This document shows, one piece after another, positions 50,057 to 61,128 of a stretch of DNA of 64,000 bases (position 1 is its first letter; each line of letters starts with the position of its first letter). Under the pieces are notes generated by a model, which was not told where the DNA came from, ran no database searches, and worked only from the letters and a program-made list of their open reading frames with translations. This DNA is from Diphasiastrum complanatum (lineage: Eukaryota; Streptophyta; Lycopodiopsida; Lycopodiales; Lycopodiaceae), in the NCBI GenBank assembly GCA_029204225.1, contig CM055113.1, forward strand, positions 31,051,024 to 31,115,023, in the 5' to 3' direction. The translations under genes and the position numbers were made by a program.

Positions 50057-50140
50057 TTCTCGTCATTGGTCTTTGCAAGTTGTTTTGCAGACTTTAACAA
50101 CTCGCAAGTGGAGCATATTGTCATTCATGATTTTTTGGGA
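50057..50140 (-). CDS. Short exon upstream of the DUF7869 core
   Basis: On the minus strand it reads CSTCELLKSAKQLAKTNDEK, then a GTAAAT donor. A CxxC-x-LK helix directly before the core is typical of DUF7869 proteins. Too short to appear as an open frame of its own. The right limit is uncertain. Confidence 0.5.
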
Positions 50141-50228
50141 ATCTTTAATAGTCCAAAATCTCTTTTCCAAATCTAAGAAAATATGGGTAACTCAAATAGG
50201 GAACATTTTTTGTTTTTGCAAACTCTTT

Positions 50229-50661
50229 CTACATAGAAAATATTTCTAATTTTGTAAAATTATCCGGCAAGTGAAAATATAAGAAATTAAGCAATTTTTC
50301 TTTGTGCACATCTATGAAATGCTTTAGCCAAGCAGTTGCATTCAAAGCATATGGAGAAACAGTTCGACCTTGTAAGGATCCCCGTAATGTTGGGTTTTTC
50401 TGAAGTCGTGCATGCATTCGTTGAAGCCGTGAGTTTTCGATTGCGTGAACTGCGACAAACCTCCAAAGTATTTAAAAAATACGAAAATGATTTTTTGTCC
50501 GGCCTCACTGTTGCACACAAATAGTAATTTCTCTCATCCTTACTTCGTAAAAAAAAGTTTGATCTTAATTCTTCAATTTCTCTGATACTCAGCTTTTGCA
50601 AACAACAGGATGAGTAGCAAATAATAATCCGTATCTTTCGAATCTCAGATTTTGTAATCAA
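50229..50661 (-). CDS. N-terminal Cys-motif region of the DUF7869 gene
   Basis: Two overlapping open stretches in different frames share this region. One has CCLQKLSIREIEELRSNFFL and RSKDERNYYLC; the other has AIENSRLQRMHARLQKNP and AWLKHFIDVHKEKL. Both patterns are familiar from the N-terminal part of DUF7869 proteins (a CC-C-L-E-I-R pattern, then a VC-x-F-type segment and a WI/LKxFID helix). The region is coding but its exact exon structure is not resolved here. Confidence 0.5.
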
Positions 50662-51335
50662 CTATTTTTGACGATTCATTAAATCAGGTGAGGATCTCAA
50701 GTCTCTCTTGTATTTTTCTTTTTGTTTAGAGTCTGATCTATAAATTGAACCTGTGACACTAGTAGGTGCTTGAACTGGCTGAGAGGGTGTTGGAATTTCA
50801 TGACTGGGAATTTTGGCTCCAACCCTAGGATGTTCTGGACCCTCAGAAGGCTCTAAATTTTTAACGACTATAGTCATTTTAGATTTAATACGATGAACAT
50901 CACTTTGAGAAGGTCTTCTACGAACATGAGAAAAGCTTGAACGTCGCGGATCAACAGACTTATGTGGATCTGTTGATTTACTAGAATTAGAACTGAGTGA
51001 ATTGAAGCTTTTGACTCATCACTCAATGATTCAACTTGTTCAAAAGAACAATGTTCTAGTTGTGCCAAGCCTGTATCTGAAGAGGAGGACGAGGTCAAAA
51101 GATTTGATACAAGCTGAGTTACAGGCGTCATTTCTTGAAAAGTACTTGCTTGAGGAATTTCAGATGATGAACGGGTAAATGATGACGATGCCACATTGTT
51201 TACCAAAATATGTTCAGATTCAAGAGTGACTTTATAAAAAAAGCTTTCATTGGGAATGTCAAATGAAGATGTTGCACTTGTGGCAACATATTGAGTTACA
51301 ACTACTGGAATAGAAGAGGTAGAACTACTTGACAT
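50662..51335 (-). CDS. Ser/Pro-rich N-terminus of the DUF7869 gene
   Basis: Open stretches 51335-50874 (MSSSSTSSIPVVVTQYVATS, many Ser/Thr, acidic patches) and 50877-50662 (PTPSQPVQAPTSVTGS followed by a basic KQKEKYKRD segment). Probably a disordered N-terminus with a nuclear signal. The ATG at 51335 is the first plausible start and faces the palindrome cluster. Confidence 0.4.
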
Positions 51336-51367
51336 CGTAACCTCAAATTTTTTTTTAACTATGTACT

Positions 51368-52421
51368 TATGCTAAGCATAGAACCGTTCAAATAGTTAAC
51401 ACCACACTAAATGTGCTCCTCAAACATAACTGCAACCTATGCTGGTCATAGAACAAATAAAAACCTATGCGAACCTCAATAGACGCACACATAAAAACCA
51501 ACTAAATGCAAATGAGCAACAAGCCTAAAAAGTAATTGGTTAATAAAAATTTCCGACGGCTACCATGCCTTAAATATTGTTTGGCAGCATTATTAGGGTT
51601 AGGGTTAGGTTTAGGGTTAAAATTAGGGTTAGGTTTGGACTGTCCGGGCTAATACTCGAGGTCGGCGTGGGGTGAAGTGAGTCGCGGCAACTTGGTCCCG
51701 AAGTAAGCTTGAGGACTGGCGTGAGATGGGGGTCTCAAAATTTTTTTTATTTAAGGACCATAGTCCAAGCATAACTCACCTCATTTGCGAATTCAGAAGC
51801 CCACATGCTGCCAGAGCAATCGCTACGACCAAGTCACGGTTTCTATAAGATTTTGCATACGTTCTCGCTTCCAAATTTCTTGACGGTAAGATTATTGTCA
51901 TTATCTACCTTTGCTCTATGCTTAGCATGGGTAATAAATTCTTGCATTAGAAAATATTCATATTTTAATTTGTATTCATCTTCTTGCAACATGGGTAACC
52001 TATGCTCAACATAGGTGCCTGCACCAGTCCTCTCCATTAACCTATGCTGAGCACAGGTTGTGCTCGGGTCCTTAGTAATATCCTATGCTCAGCATAGGAT
52101 TCCGGTTTAGCATATCCTATGCTCAACATAGGATTCCTCTTCCAACCTATGCTTAGCATAGGTTAGCAAGCAAATAGTGAAGACATCCTATGCTCAGCAT
52201 AGGTTGGACAAGATCGCGCGAGTAACGACCTATGTTGAGCATAGGATGTCTTCACAATTTGCCTGCTAACCTATGCTGAGCATAGGTTGGAACAGGACCA
52301 GAGATGAAAGCTATGCTCAGCATAGGTCGAAAGGAGGTTAGAATTGAAGAATCCCGCCTCCGTGCTATGCTAAGCATAAGTTGTTAGTAAGGACTCGACC
52401 ACAACCTATGCTTAGCATGGG
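51368..52421. promoter_or_regulatory. Cluster of palindromes CCTATGCTNAGCATAGG between divergent genes
   Basis: Thirteen copies in this interval: near 51368, 51916, 51999, 52041, 52082, 52116, 52146, 52187, 52229, 52270, 52310, 52365 and 52405. From 51999 to 52421 they recur every 30-55 bp. Each is an odd palindrome of up to 17 bases with any base in the centre; the core TATGCTNAGCATA is best conserved and the flanks are often AAC/GTT. Four more lie in the methyltransferase gene (52871, 54633, 54685, 54769). Dyad symmetry, multiplicity and position suggest binding sites of a dimeric protein encoded by the element, or an origin-like iteron array. GCTNAGC inside the core is also a plausible DNA-methylation target. 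Confidence 0.85.
51593..51637 (+). repeat. Interstitial telomere-like repeats
   Basis: About six degenerate TTAGGG/TTTAGGG units in a row. They sit between the Ser-rich N-terminus and the dense palindrome array. Confidence 0.85.
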
Positions 52422-52552
52422 TCGCTACTTGTATTTTCTTGTTTTACAACGCTTTGTCTCAGAAAAGTGATCATTTTGAGATGTTTAAGTAAGAAAATAT
52501 GTTGTATTTATAGTTTTTCTTTTCAAATTTTTTTAAAGATAAGAAAAAATTC

Positions 52553-52831
52553 ATGTACTATTTCACCAAAGGGGTCAACAACACAAAGCTTTCGGAGCTT
52601 TTTATTCATTTAGCAGAAAAGCCTGGCAGAGGAGACTCACAATTCAAAGTTCAAGGAAGATTGCTTGCTGATCAACCAGATGACGATCAAGAAGAAGTTT
52701 TTGTGAATATACTTGTAAAGGAGACGAATAAGTCTCATTCTATTTTCATTCTGAATGAGACTATGATAAAGATCCGACTTTGTCAAGACGAGGCCATCAA
52801 AGCCTATTTTGATAAAGCTCTAGTTACTTTG
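52553..52831 (+). CDS. First visible exon of the methyltransferase gene
   Basis: Starts MYYFTKGVNNTKLSELFIHL and continues with an acidic patch (QPDDDQEEVFVNILVK), ending at a GTGAGT donor at 52832. The next exon begins after CAG at 52967-52969. This N-terminal segment has no domain I recognise. The start lies about 130 bp right of the last palindrome of the cluster, so the array could be its promoter. Confidence 0.5.
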
Positions 52832-52969
52832 GTGAGTAATTATAAAATATATTTTTAATCATGTTTGTTTCATGCTTAGCATAGTTGTTATTAGATATAA
52901 AATTATTTAAACTTTTAGATTTAAGCTTTTGGTCATTATATTTTAAACTTGATTTTTGTTTCTGTTCAG

Positions 52970-53935
52970 AACATGAAGCAATGCTTAAAAATGGTTTTAG
53001 TTGCTATTGCTGAGGGAAAAGATCCGGTCTATTCATTATGGAGTTCAAAAGGTGTATCTATTGGACCTCGCAAGCCCGCTTCTACCACTGCTCAGGTCAT
53101 AAAGCCAGCCTCTGAAAATGTTGAGGATGAAACCGTAGCTGTCCCTCCTCCCAAAAAAAAAGATCTCATAATATTTCTGAGACTTCGCCCACTAGACCTA
53201 AGTCACGCCCAAAGACCATGGCTACACATCGTCATAAGTCCATCCCTTCTGCTGAAAGCAAAAAAACCACCACCGAACCATCTTTGTCGCTACCTGGTGC
53301 ATCCATCCGCCCATTACAAGACAACTCCAAACTTGTCAAATTAAGAGAGGATATCCATAAAACAAAAAAAATAAAAGAAACAACTTTAATTTTAGACATA
53401 AATCAGTGTGATAGGCCACCTGTAGACCTAATAACAGGAGACAACCCAATGGAAGTTAGAGAGCCTAATGAAACATATGTACATAATTTAAAAATAAAAT
53501 TTAAAGATCATACACAAGCCATAGTTACTCCCTTTGTTGTTTTAGTTTATCCCAACGAATACAACGATGTTGCAAATTTTAATTTTTCTTTATTAGATTC
53601 ATATCATTTTTTTTGTTTTTGGGAGGATACACAGTTTACAAGCTCGAAAACAATTATCTCAAGAATATCTCCATATCCCAAGCTTTAGAACTGTGAGTGC
53701 CATTGCATTTGCTGGCCTGACAGTGGAAGAAGTGAAATTATTGGTTTGGGACCACAATATTGATCAGGACTACCGGAGGAAGATGACCGTGATACAAAGA
53801 ATTCGTTTTTTTCACAAAGAATACATGAGAGTCTCCAAAGCAGGAGATGTGAATCAACTTGAGCTGAAAGCACTATGTGCTCAAGAGACAGACCTGTCTT
53901 TTTTATTCGAAAAATCCTACGTAGAGCCTTACTAA
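52970..53935 (+). CDS. ParB-like or linker region of the methyltransferase gene
   Basis: Three open stretches (to 53344, 53218-53688, 53693-53935). The first has a Pro/Ala-rich linker (PRKPASTTAQVIKPASENVE). The middle has PVDLITGDNPMEVREPNETY, then a hydrophobic strand (AIVTPFVVLVYPNEY). The last has IAFAGLTVEEVKLLVWDHNI and IQRIRFFHKEYM, a helical pattern. The order recalls ParB-like domains that precede methyltransferases in phage-type proteins, but the match is loose. Frame changes make the exon structure unclear. Confidence 0.4.
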
Positions 53936-54120
53936 ATACGATAATTTTTTTCAGCTTGCTTTTCGCAGTGACCAGGTAGTTTGTTTGGCTATGCTCGTCA
54001 TGGAATGCTCTGGTCATAATATATGTTATAATCTTTTTAGATTGTTTATATCAGACTAAAATTTTAACTCAATTTTAATATTGGTTAAATTCTTTATCAA
54101 TTAATTTTTTTTTTTATTTC

Positions 54121-54600
54121 AGATGTGGGCCCTTGTTGATAAAATTTTTGATAAGTGAGAAACTTTTCAAATAAAAGGCCAACTTGCACAGGGTGTCTCA
54201 AAGTCCAAACAAAAAGTTATGAGCACTCAAACTTTGAAGTCAATCCCTACTGAAATGAGAGTATCCAAGTGGAAGAATATGCAAGGGATTAGCTCTTCAG
54301 AGCTAATAATAAGTGTTCTTTCAAGAGTTGCCAATGGTCAACTTTCTCTGGCAAAAAATGAGAAAAAAATTTCAGAGGTAATAATCATAATTTAAATATT
54401 TATTTTCATGTTACCTTTTTTAATAAAATGATTTTCATAATTTAGTTGGATTTTTAACAATTATATTTTTTAAATACAGGCACAAATTATTTATGAAAGT
54501 TCAAGAAGCCCTTGTGACAGGGTTAAATTGTCAAAATTTCGATGAGTGCAAGAGGCTTTATCCTCTAAGCAGCCAAAATGAAGCCCTGAGTGTATTTTTT
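54121..54600 (+). CDS. Helical segment(s) of the methyltransferase gene
   Basis: After a TTTCAG acceptor near 54120 the frames encode MWALVDKIFDK, QKVMSTQTLKSIPTEMRVSK and ELIISVLSRVANGQLSLAKN, then a possible donor near 54380 and acceptor at 54480. The content is alpha-helical and Lys-rich; no domain recognised. The frame is not continuous throughout. Confidence 0.35.
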
Positions 54601-54889
54601 TATTTTGTTTAGAGACATGGTATTTATTTCACCCATGCTTAGCATAGGTGCTTATTAATTGTTTCTTTTCTATATTCTATGTCTCCTATGCTAAGCATAG
54701 CTTTTTCTTTATTTAATTATTTTTTTTTTATAAGTTAAGTCTCCTATTCTATTTTTTATTTTTTGTCTCCCATGCTAAGCATAGTTTTTTCCTTTTCAAT
54801 CTCCCGAAGACAAAAAAAACAAAGTTCTTCCAGACCAATTCAAGAGACATATTCTAAAGGCAAAAGCAAAAAAAAAGAAAAGGGAGAGA

Positions 54890-55245
54890 TTGGCACGGGG
54901 TGAGACTATTGCGGAGGAGGATCCATTAGAGACCTACCTTCCCAAAAGTGTCGATGATCAATCATGCTTTTACCCTGTTGAGGAGGGCGATTGTAGAGAA
55001 ATTTCAAATTTTTTAAGAAAAAGACCTTATACACTCTGCATCGCCGATATACCATATGGATTTCAGAAGAAGGAATCATTAAATGATGATACTCCTTTCA
55101 AATTCACTGAAATCCATAATTTTATGCAGGGCTTTCTTGAAGTCACATCTTCTCCAATTTGGAGAGTTGTTATTTTTCATTCTTCTTGGCAGTCACAAAA
55201 AGCTCTACTAACTTTCTGTAATGTGGGAATTGAGAATGCTGTGTG
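54890..55245 (+). CDS. DNA methyltransferase exon with catalytic motif IV
   Basis: Encodes FLRKRPYTLCIADIPYGFQK, where ADIPYG is a variant of the (D/S/N)PPY catalytic motif IV of amino-methyltransferases, and later IWRVVIFHSSWQ, typical of the next strand in beta-class enzymes. It ends at a G|GTAAG donor (55246). The substrate base (N4-cytosine or N6-adenine) cannot be told from DIPY. The start is not certain; upstream is a Lys-rich segment (KRERLARGE). Confidence 0.75.
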
Positions 55246-55361
55246 GTAAGTTCTTAAGTTCCTGAATTATCAATTCATATGTTTATTCATAATTTTATTT
55301 TAAATTTTGTATTTTAACATTAAAATTTTAAACTGATTTTACTTGTAATGTTTCATGTCAG

Positions 55362-55995
55362 GAACTCGGGAGGAGTTCGACTTTGCAATGAAATAGAATA
55401 CATAACCATCGGTTATTATTTTTTAGATGGCAAACACTCGATGCTGTATTATAACACTTCCGGACTGACAAATTTTGGAAACTTGTTCCAGTATCCAGCT
55501 GTGACAAAGAAATTAAAAAATCTAATGACGGGTTCCGTGGCTTGTCCCTACCAAACGTCACAACAATTAATTAATCATTTAATTGATATTTTTTCTCACC
55601 CAGCTGATTGAATTTTAGATTTATTTAGCGGTAGCGGCACTACGAGCGCATGTGCTATTCAGAAAGGTAGATATGTTTCTGCAGTAGATTTAGATACTAA
55701 TTTAGTTGATTTTATAAAAATGAGAATGAAATCTCTTTCAATTTTGCCAAATGAATTATCTGTGGTGGAAAAGAGTTTGGATAGCGAGGATACAATAATT
55801 CCCTTGTTCAAGGAACCTCGGCCTCCTACTAGCGAAAAAGTAGACGACACAGGAAAATTTGCTGATGTCTTGGTTCAAGATTACAGTGTAGTAACTGTAG
55901 TTGAGAAAATTGTAGAAGAGGTGCCACTTGATAGTACAATGGCTACTCAAAAAAAATCAAAAGAAAAAGATGTAAATGACATCAATGATTTTTGA
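55362..55995 (+). CDS. DNA methyltransferase exon with motifs X and I, and C-terminal tail
   Basis: After a TCATGTCAG acceptor the frame encodes RNSGGVRLCNEIEYITIGYY, a target-recognition-like part, then CPYQTSQQLINHLIDIF (motif X, compare QKPxxLLxxLI) and ILDLFSGSGTTSACAIQKGR with YVSAVDLD (motif I, the S-adenosylmethionine loop FxGxG). The order IV, recognition region, X, I defines the beta class. The tail is acidic and Lys-rich, ending KEKDVNDINDF. The product would transfer a methyl group to DNA. Beta-class enzymes occur in bacteria and phages and have been reported in a liverwort. Confidence 0.82.
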
Positions 55996-56768
55996 AAATA
56001 AAAAATTCTCTTTTGTTTTAAAGAATAATTGTGTTTATATTTTTTGATGTATTGTGTTTTGAATTCTTTTTTATTGATTTAATACTTTTAAATTTATTTT
56101 TTAACGATTTAAAATTTTAAAATTTGAAATATTTTAAAGATTTTAACATTGATAATTATTACCAAAAATTAAAATTATAATGATTTGTCTAGTTTACAAT
56201 ATTTTAATTTTAGATGTGTTTTCATAATATTTTTTGTAAAAAAAATATTGTTAAAAATTATAGGAAATGAAAAAAAATTTATTTTTTTCAGGGTGATTTT
56301 GCATTTATTTAATGTTTAAATATTTAATAAGCTTACGTGGGTGTAAGTAAAGATTTTTATGAATTTAAAACTCTAAAAAATATTGATTCAAATTTTTAAC
56401 ATAATTTTAAAAATATTTTTTTCGATACAAGTATTTTAATTTAGGAAACTTTTAAAATTCCAAAAAAAAGAAACTATAACTTTTGTTTTTAGAAAGCAAA
56501 AAATATTTTTTAGGTATTTTAGTGGTTGTGTATCTAATGATATTATTTTAAATAGTATATTATTTAATATAAGCTAATTTTAAGTTATTTATAAAACTCT
56601 ATTGACCAAATTTTTGTAGCTTAAATTATTTTCTTGCAAAATACAACATTTTTATATCATTAGAATATATTTATTTGAAGCATTTTAAATTTATATACTT
56701 TTTTAAAAAATTTAATAAATTTCAAAAAAATGGGTCTTTAAGTCATTTTTCTATTTTTTGGTCATCAT
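55996..56768. other. Very AT-rich right end of the candidate element
   Basis: About 0.77 kb of A/T runs with no open frames. It would be the 3' untranslated and subterminal part of the element. Confidence 0.5.
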
Positions 56769-56906
56769 GTTGTGCCTCGTAACAAGTTTTCTTACAAGCT
56801 TGTTATGGACAATAATCGCAAGACCTGAAAACAGGTCGTTTCCTTACAAGTTTCTTTATGAACCACTTACAGGTTCTTGATAGATAGTGATCAAGATAGG
56901 TGAGAT
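56769..56906 (-). repeat. Repeat R1, copy 2, right segment
   Basis: Reverse complement of 1894-2028. Together with 47472-47850 it reconstitutes the R1 unit, separated by the 8.9-kb block. Confidence 0.72.
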
Positions 56907-57189
56907 CGTAGAGAAATCCAAATTACCTAATTTTGCCCTTTGATCTTTTGCTAATTTGGAGAGCACATCTAGCTTCACTACCAATGTAAAAATCATGCAT
57001 TAACGACACATAGAAGATGAAAACTTAATAAGAACTTGTCATAAACACTTAGATAGTATATGCTACTATCCCTAGCCATGCAACAGCCATACAAGACAAT
57101 ACACACATTTGTGAATTCATAGACATAACAAAACCAACATTCTACACACAATATCTCACTATATCACCACCAAAATTGCAAGAGATTGA

Positions 57190-57530
57190 TGTAGAAACCA
57201 AAAGAGATATCTTCCATAAGAATGAATGAGAGAAGAAGAGAGAGGTTAATTTTTCCCATGCTTGTATGCATATTATAGTAGCCTCTTGACCATTTATATC
57301 ATCTTTCCTTAGCTTATCAATATTTCTAAGTACATACCAAAAACATAGACTAACTTGACTAGATTCGATGTATATGAATGAACCAATAACTAGAGGTCTA
57401 TATGTGACCTTATCAACTTGCCTAGATCCCAGAAATAGCAAAGTTACTATTCTTTGGCCTTATTTACATAATAAAGTCTATCTCTAATTGAAATTGCATA
57501 TTGACCTCAACATTGCCAAATAAACTCAAC
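57190..57530 (-). repeat. Repeat R5, copy 1
   Basis: Matches the reverse direction of 61129-61460 at moderate identity (shared words AATAAGGCC, AGGCAAGTTGATAAGG, TTCTTATGGAAGATATCTCTT). Non-coding. Family unknown; the second copy directly precedes gypsy 2 coding sequence. Confidence 0.65.
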
Positions 57531-57842
57531 TTAAGTAGTTGAAAATTTCAAACTTCATTCATAATGCTATTAGTAATTGAAGCCTTAATGTTATTCATTA
57601 TATTATTGTTAACAATAATCTCATAGACTTAAAAGTTAAAATAGAACCTAATGATTTTCCAATGGAAATTTCAATGGCCAAATGGTCTTCAACAACCAAT
57701 GTAGCTTTGCATAGCAAATATCATGTTATGAAAAATTGTCAATAAAGACTTGGACACTCATTATATTGATTGCGACACATTACAAAAAATCAAAAAGGTT
57801 GAAATAAATAACTGATAAAGCTAGTGATTGCATTGAATTAAA

Positions 57843-58480
57843 AATTTCAAACAACATCAAACTAAGAATGTCCACGATGTCGACAAGATGTGCAAGGAAC
57901 AATGTTCCATCAAAGGTTGCATGCCATTTTCCAATATTACTGTATATCCAACATATGTTTCATTGCCAGAGTCCTTGGCCGAATTGATGGATTGGCATGC
58001 TAGAAATAGATTCATTGATGGTGTCATGAGAATACCTTGTGATAGTATTGCTAAAAATTACAAACACGTCGAAAATGAGTGGTCTATATTTTGTACAAAG
58101 CCAAGACATTTGAGACTTAGGTTGGCTGTTGACAGTGTTAATCCTCACGGTCATCAATCTTTTACTTGGACAACATGGCCAGTGATGCTTGTGAAATACA
58201 ACATACCTCCATGCATGGAAATGAATAACGGTCATATTTTACTTGCCCTCATCATTCGTGGTCATTATAAGATAAAAAACTTAGATGCTATTTTGAACCT
58301 ATTATTGAGTTGCAAATTCTTTGGACAGGGATTCATGTGTATGCCATTTCATGTCCTATCATGAGAATTTGAATTAAAAGGTATTTTGATGTGAACGATT
58401 ATCTTGGATTGGATAAGTGTAGCAATTTTTCTACTTCAAGATACCATGGTTGTAATAAATGTGGAAGTGATCTCCCTGCA
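57843..58480 (+). pseudogene. CACTA (En/Spm) transposase TNP2 fragment
   Basis: Encodes LAELMDWHARNRFIDGVMRI with PCDS, then RHLRLRLAVDSVNPHGHQSF, WPVMLVKYNIPPCMEMNNGH and ILLALIIRGHYK, matching the transposase_21/TNP2 order (WH..R..DGxMRHPADS, RNVRLGLASDGxNPFG, WPVxxxxYNLPPxM, LxLLIPGP). In the next part, after a frame change near 58320, the frame reads ILWTGIHVYAIS and, after a stop near 58370, NDYLGLDKCSNFSTSRYHGC and NKCG, also TNP2-like. The usual HPAD is IPCD here. Only about 210 of roughly 700 expected residues remain, with no element ends found, so this is a dead DNA-transposon fragment. Confidence 0.85.
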
Positions 58481-58619
58481 TGATCCCCGCATGATATAGT
58501 CGTAAGTGGCCAGCTCAGAAGACAGTAGCTCAACTTCCAACAGACTACAAAGTTGCTTAGAACAGATCTACTAGATTAAAGTTGTGATTGTAAAATCTTT
58601 ACCTTCTACAATGAGGAAA

Positions 58620-59862
58620 CTCGTGGAGGGTTTTTATTCCATGCAAATCTGGCAGACTTTGCTGAGCCCACTCTTATTGTCAACTAGATCTTTCCGCTTC
58701 TGGTACGTTTGTGCAGTTTCCCTTTCCCAAATATCATCACCAACAAAGTTTTCTGGACGGCTCTTTCCTTTCTCCTATCCGATCGTCCATCTCTAGTGAT
58801 TGGATGTAGAACATGCAAGCTTGACCGCATTCCAACTCCAAGATGTTCACTGCAAGGAGATGATGCTCTTTTGGTGAAATTAGCCAAGGAACGTGCAAAC
58901 TGGAAATCATGGTCTTGTATTGCATCCAATTGGGATAACCTTGAGGTCTCCCTTAGGGCCATCTCCAGGTCCTCCGCCTTCCGATTAAGCTTACCCAGCT
59001 CCAAGCTCCTGAGATAGATAGCATTGTGTCTGTCTTGTTGTGCGAGACTTGCATATTGTATCTCCCGTGAGGGACAGGATAAGCCAAAGTACGCTACGTA
59101 ATAATTGAGATAAAATAAACATTCTGAACAATCAATCTTGCAACTAGTGCTATCCATATAGGTTAGAATAAAATATACATCCTGAAGAATTAAACTAGTA
59201 GCGACTGAAATCTATGTAGCTTGAATATGTTCCGCAAAATCAAACTCACGGCGACGCCTATCTCTTCTGATCTAAATCACCGAGTTTGCAGCACAAGCAT
59301 CATTGTGCTGGGCAAAATCAAAGCAAGCTTCCTTAGCTTCAAGAATGGCTCTCGCCATTTCGATCCTTTGTCTCTTTGCTGCTGCCAATTCTTCCATTAT
59401 TCTGGCTCTCGCCATTTCGATCTTTTGTCTCTTTGTTGTTGCCAATTCTTCCATTATTCTGGCTCTCGCCATTTCAAACTTTTGTCTGTTTGCTGATGCC
59501 AATTCTTCCATTGAAGTATCCAGTGCTAGACCTAGTCGCTCAGTTATGAGCACAAAAAGCAGCTATTGTTCACTCCTTAGCTAATAAGAGCTCGTTTCTG
59601 TAAATGAGCTTCTGCTCCTACTAAGTAGTGCACACTACAATGTATTATAGTGCATGCATTACAATGTATTGGGGTGCACTAGAGAGGACATTTTGCCCAT
59701 GAAAGCTTTTTAGAATTTTTAGGTGAGTAATGGAGGGCCGACCCTAAATTTTTGAGAATTCAAATTTGGCAGAATGTCCTATGCCCGAGCACCTTCCATT
59801 GAGTAATGGGTACCTATGCTTTTATTCACATAAATGTTATAAAACACATTAGCACTTTCAAA
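58620..59862 (-). repeat. Repeat R2, copy 2, with exon-like coding segments
   Basis: Inverted relative to 2409-3565. The minus strand encodes, at 59553-59272, three tandem MEELAxxKRQKIEMARARI units followed by EAKEACFDFAQHNDACAAN, and at 59157-58684 a segment with RHNAIYLRSLELGKLNRKAE and DLEMALRETSRLSQL. Residues shared with copy 1 are conserved in spacing. The protein is unknown; the three 20-residue units are probably a coiled coil. The 60-bp units lie at about 59342-59515. Confidence 0.65.
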
Positions 59863-60775
<913 letters not shown>

Positions 60776-60917
60776 TTAGAATAAAAAAAGAACTATTGTG
60801 CTACTGTACTATGGGTTCGATCAGTGGATTAGGACGAGTTGGCCTCACCACGAGGCAAGTCCACGAGACACGTATCTCATCAATGGTAATCTTGGCCATG
60901 CATGGGTTGACAAAACG

Positions 60918-61098
60918 AAAGCTATATGTACAATGTATTTTGTTTTTGAGAAATACAATTGCTATGTGAATCTGGTGTAGGAGAGTGCTTTATGGGTGTG
61001 TTATTGTGTATCATGATTTGTAATTATGTTTTAACCACATTTTAACTATATTTGTATTCAAAGTCTAAATCTAAACTTTAAATTGAGCTGAAGAAAGT
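60918..61098 (+). repeat. Repeat R3, copy 2
   Basis: Direct copy of 29218-29400. It is followed 30 bp later by repeat R5 copy 2. Confidence 0.75.
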
Positions 61099-61128
61099 GT
61101 GAAAAATATCAATTAGTTTAGTTTAGTC

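Larger units (their letters stand above)
47851..56768. mobile_element. Candidate new mobile element: DUF7869 gene plus DNA methyltransferase gene
   Basis: An 8.9-kb block with two divergent spliced genes and a central cluster of palindromes. Limits are inferred from the uninterrupted R1 copy at 1894-2392. Leftward: Ser-rich N-terminal region, a domain with Cys motifs, a DUF7869-like core, and a tail with a chromatin-reader-like stretch. Rightward: a helical or ParB-like region and a beta-class DNA methyltransferase. The outer 0.3 kb (left) and 0.75 kb (right) are AT-rich and non-coding. At the junctions GTAGTGT (left) and GTTGTGC (right) could be a diverged 7-8-bp target duplication. Subterminal words such as TGACC followed by an A-rich run recur in opposite orientation, but I cannot show true terminal inverted repeats. 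DUF7869 proteins are known from mobile and domesticated genes of several eukaryotes. The mobile nature is inference. Both genes look aged, with a few breaks. Confidence 0.6.

Noticed and set aside
51593-51637. A chromosome end
   Set aside because: Only about six degenerate units, with coding sequence on both sides.
51916-52421. CRISPR-like array of regularly spaced palindromes
   Set aside because: Repeats are only 17 bp, imperfect and spaced unevenly; the spacers share AT-rich and gene-like text, and the surrounding genes have introns, so this is eukaryotic regulatory or iteron-like DNA.
47851-56768. Assignment of the block to KDZ, Helitron or Polinton elements
   Set aside because: I see no Zisupton/Kyakuja signature, no Rep/helicase and no polymerase, capsid or retroviral-type integrase; terminal inverted repeats could not be shown, so no known superfamily is claimed.
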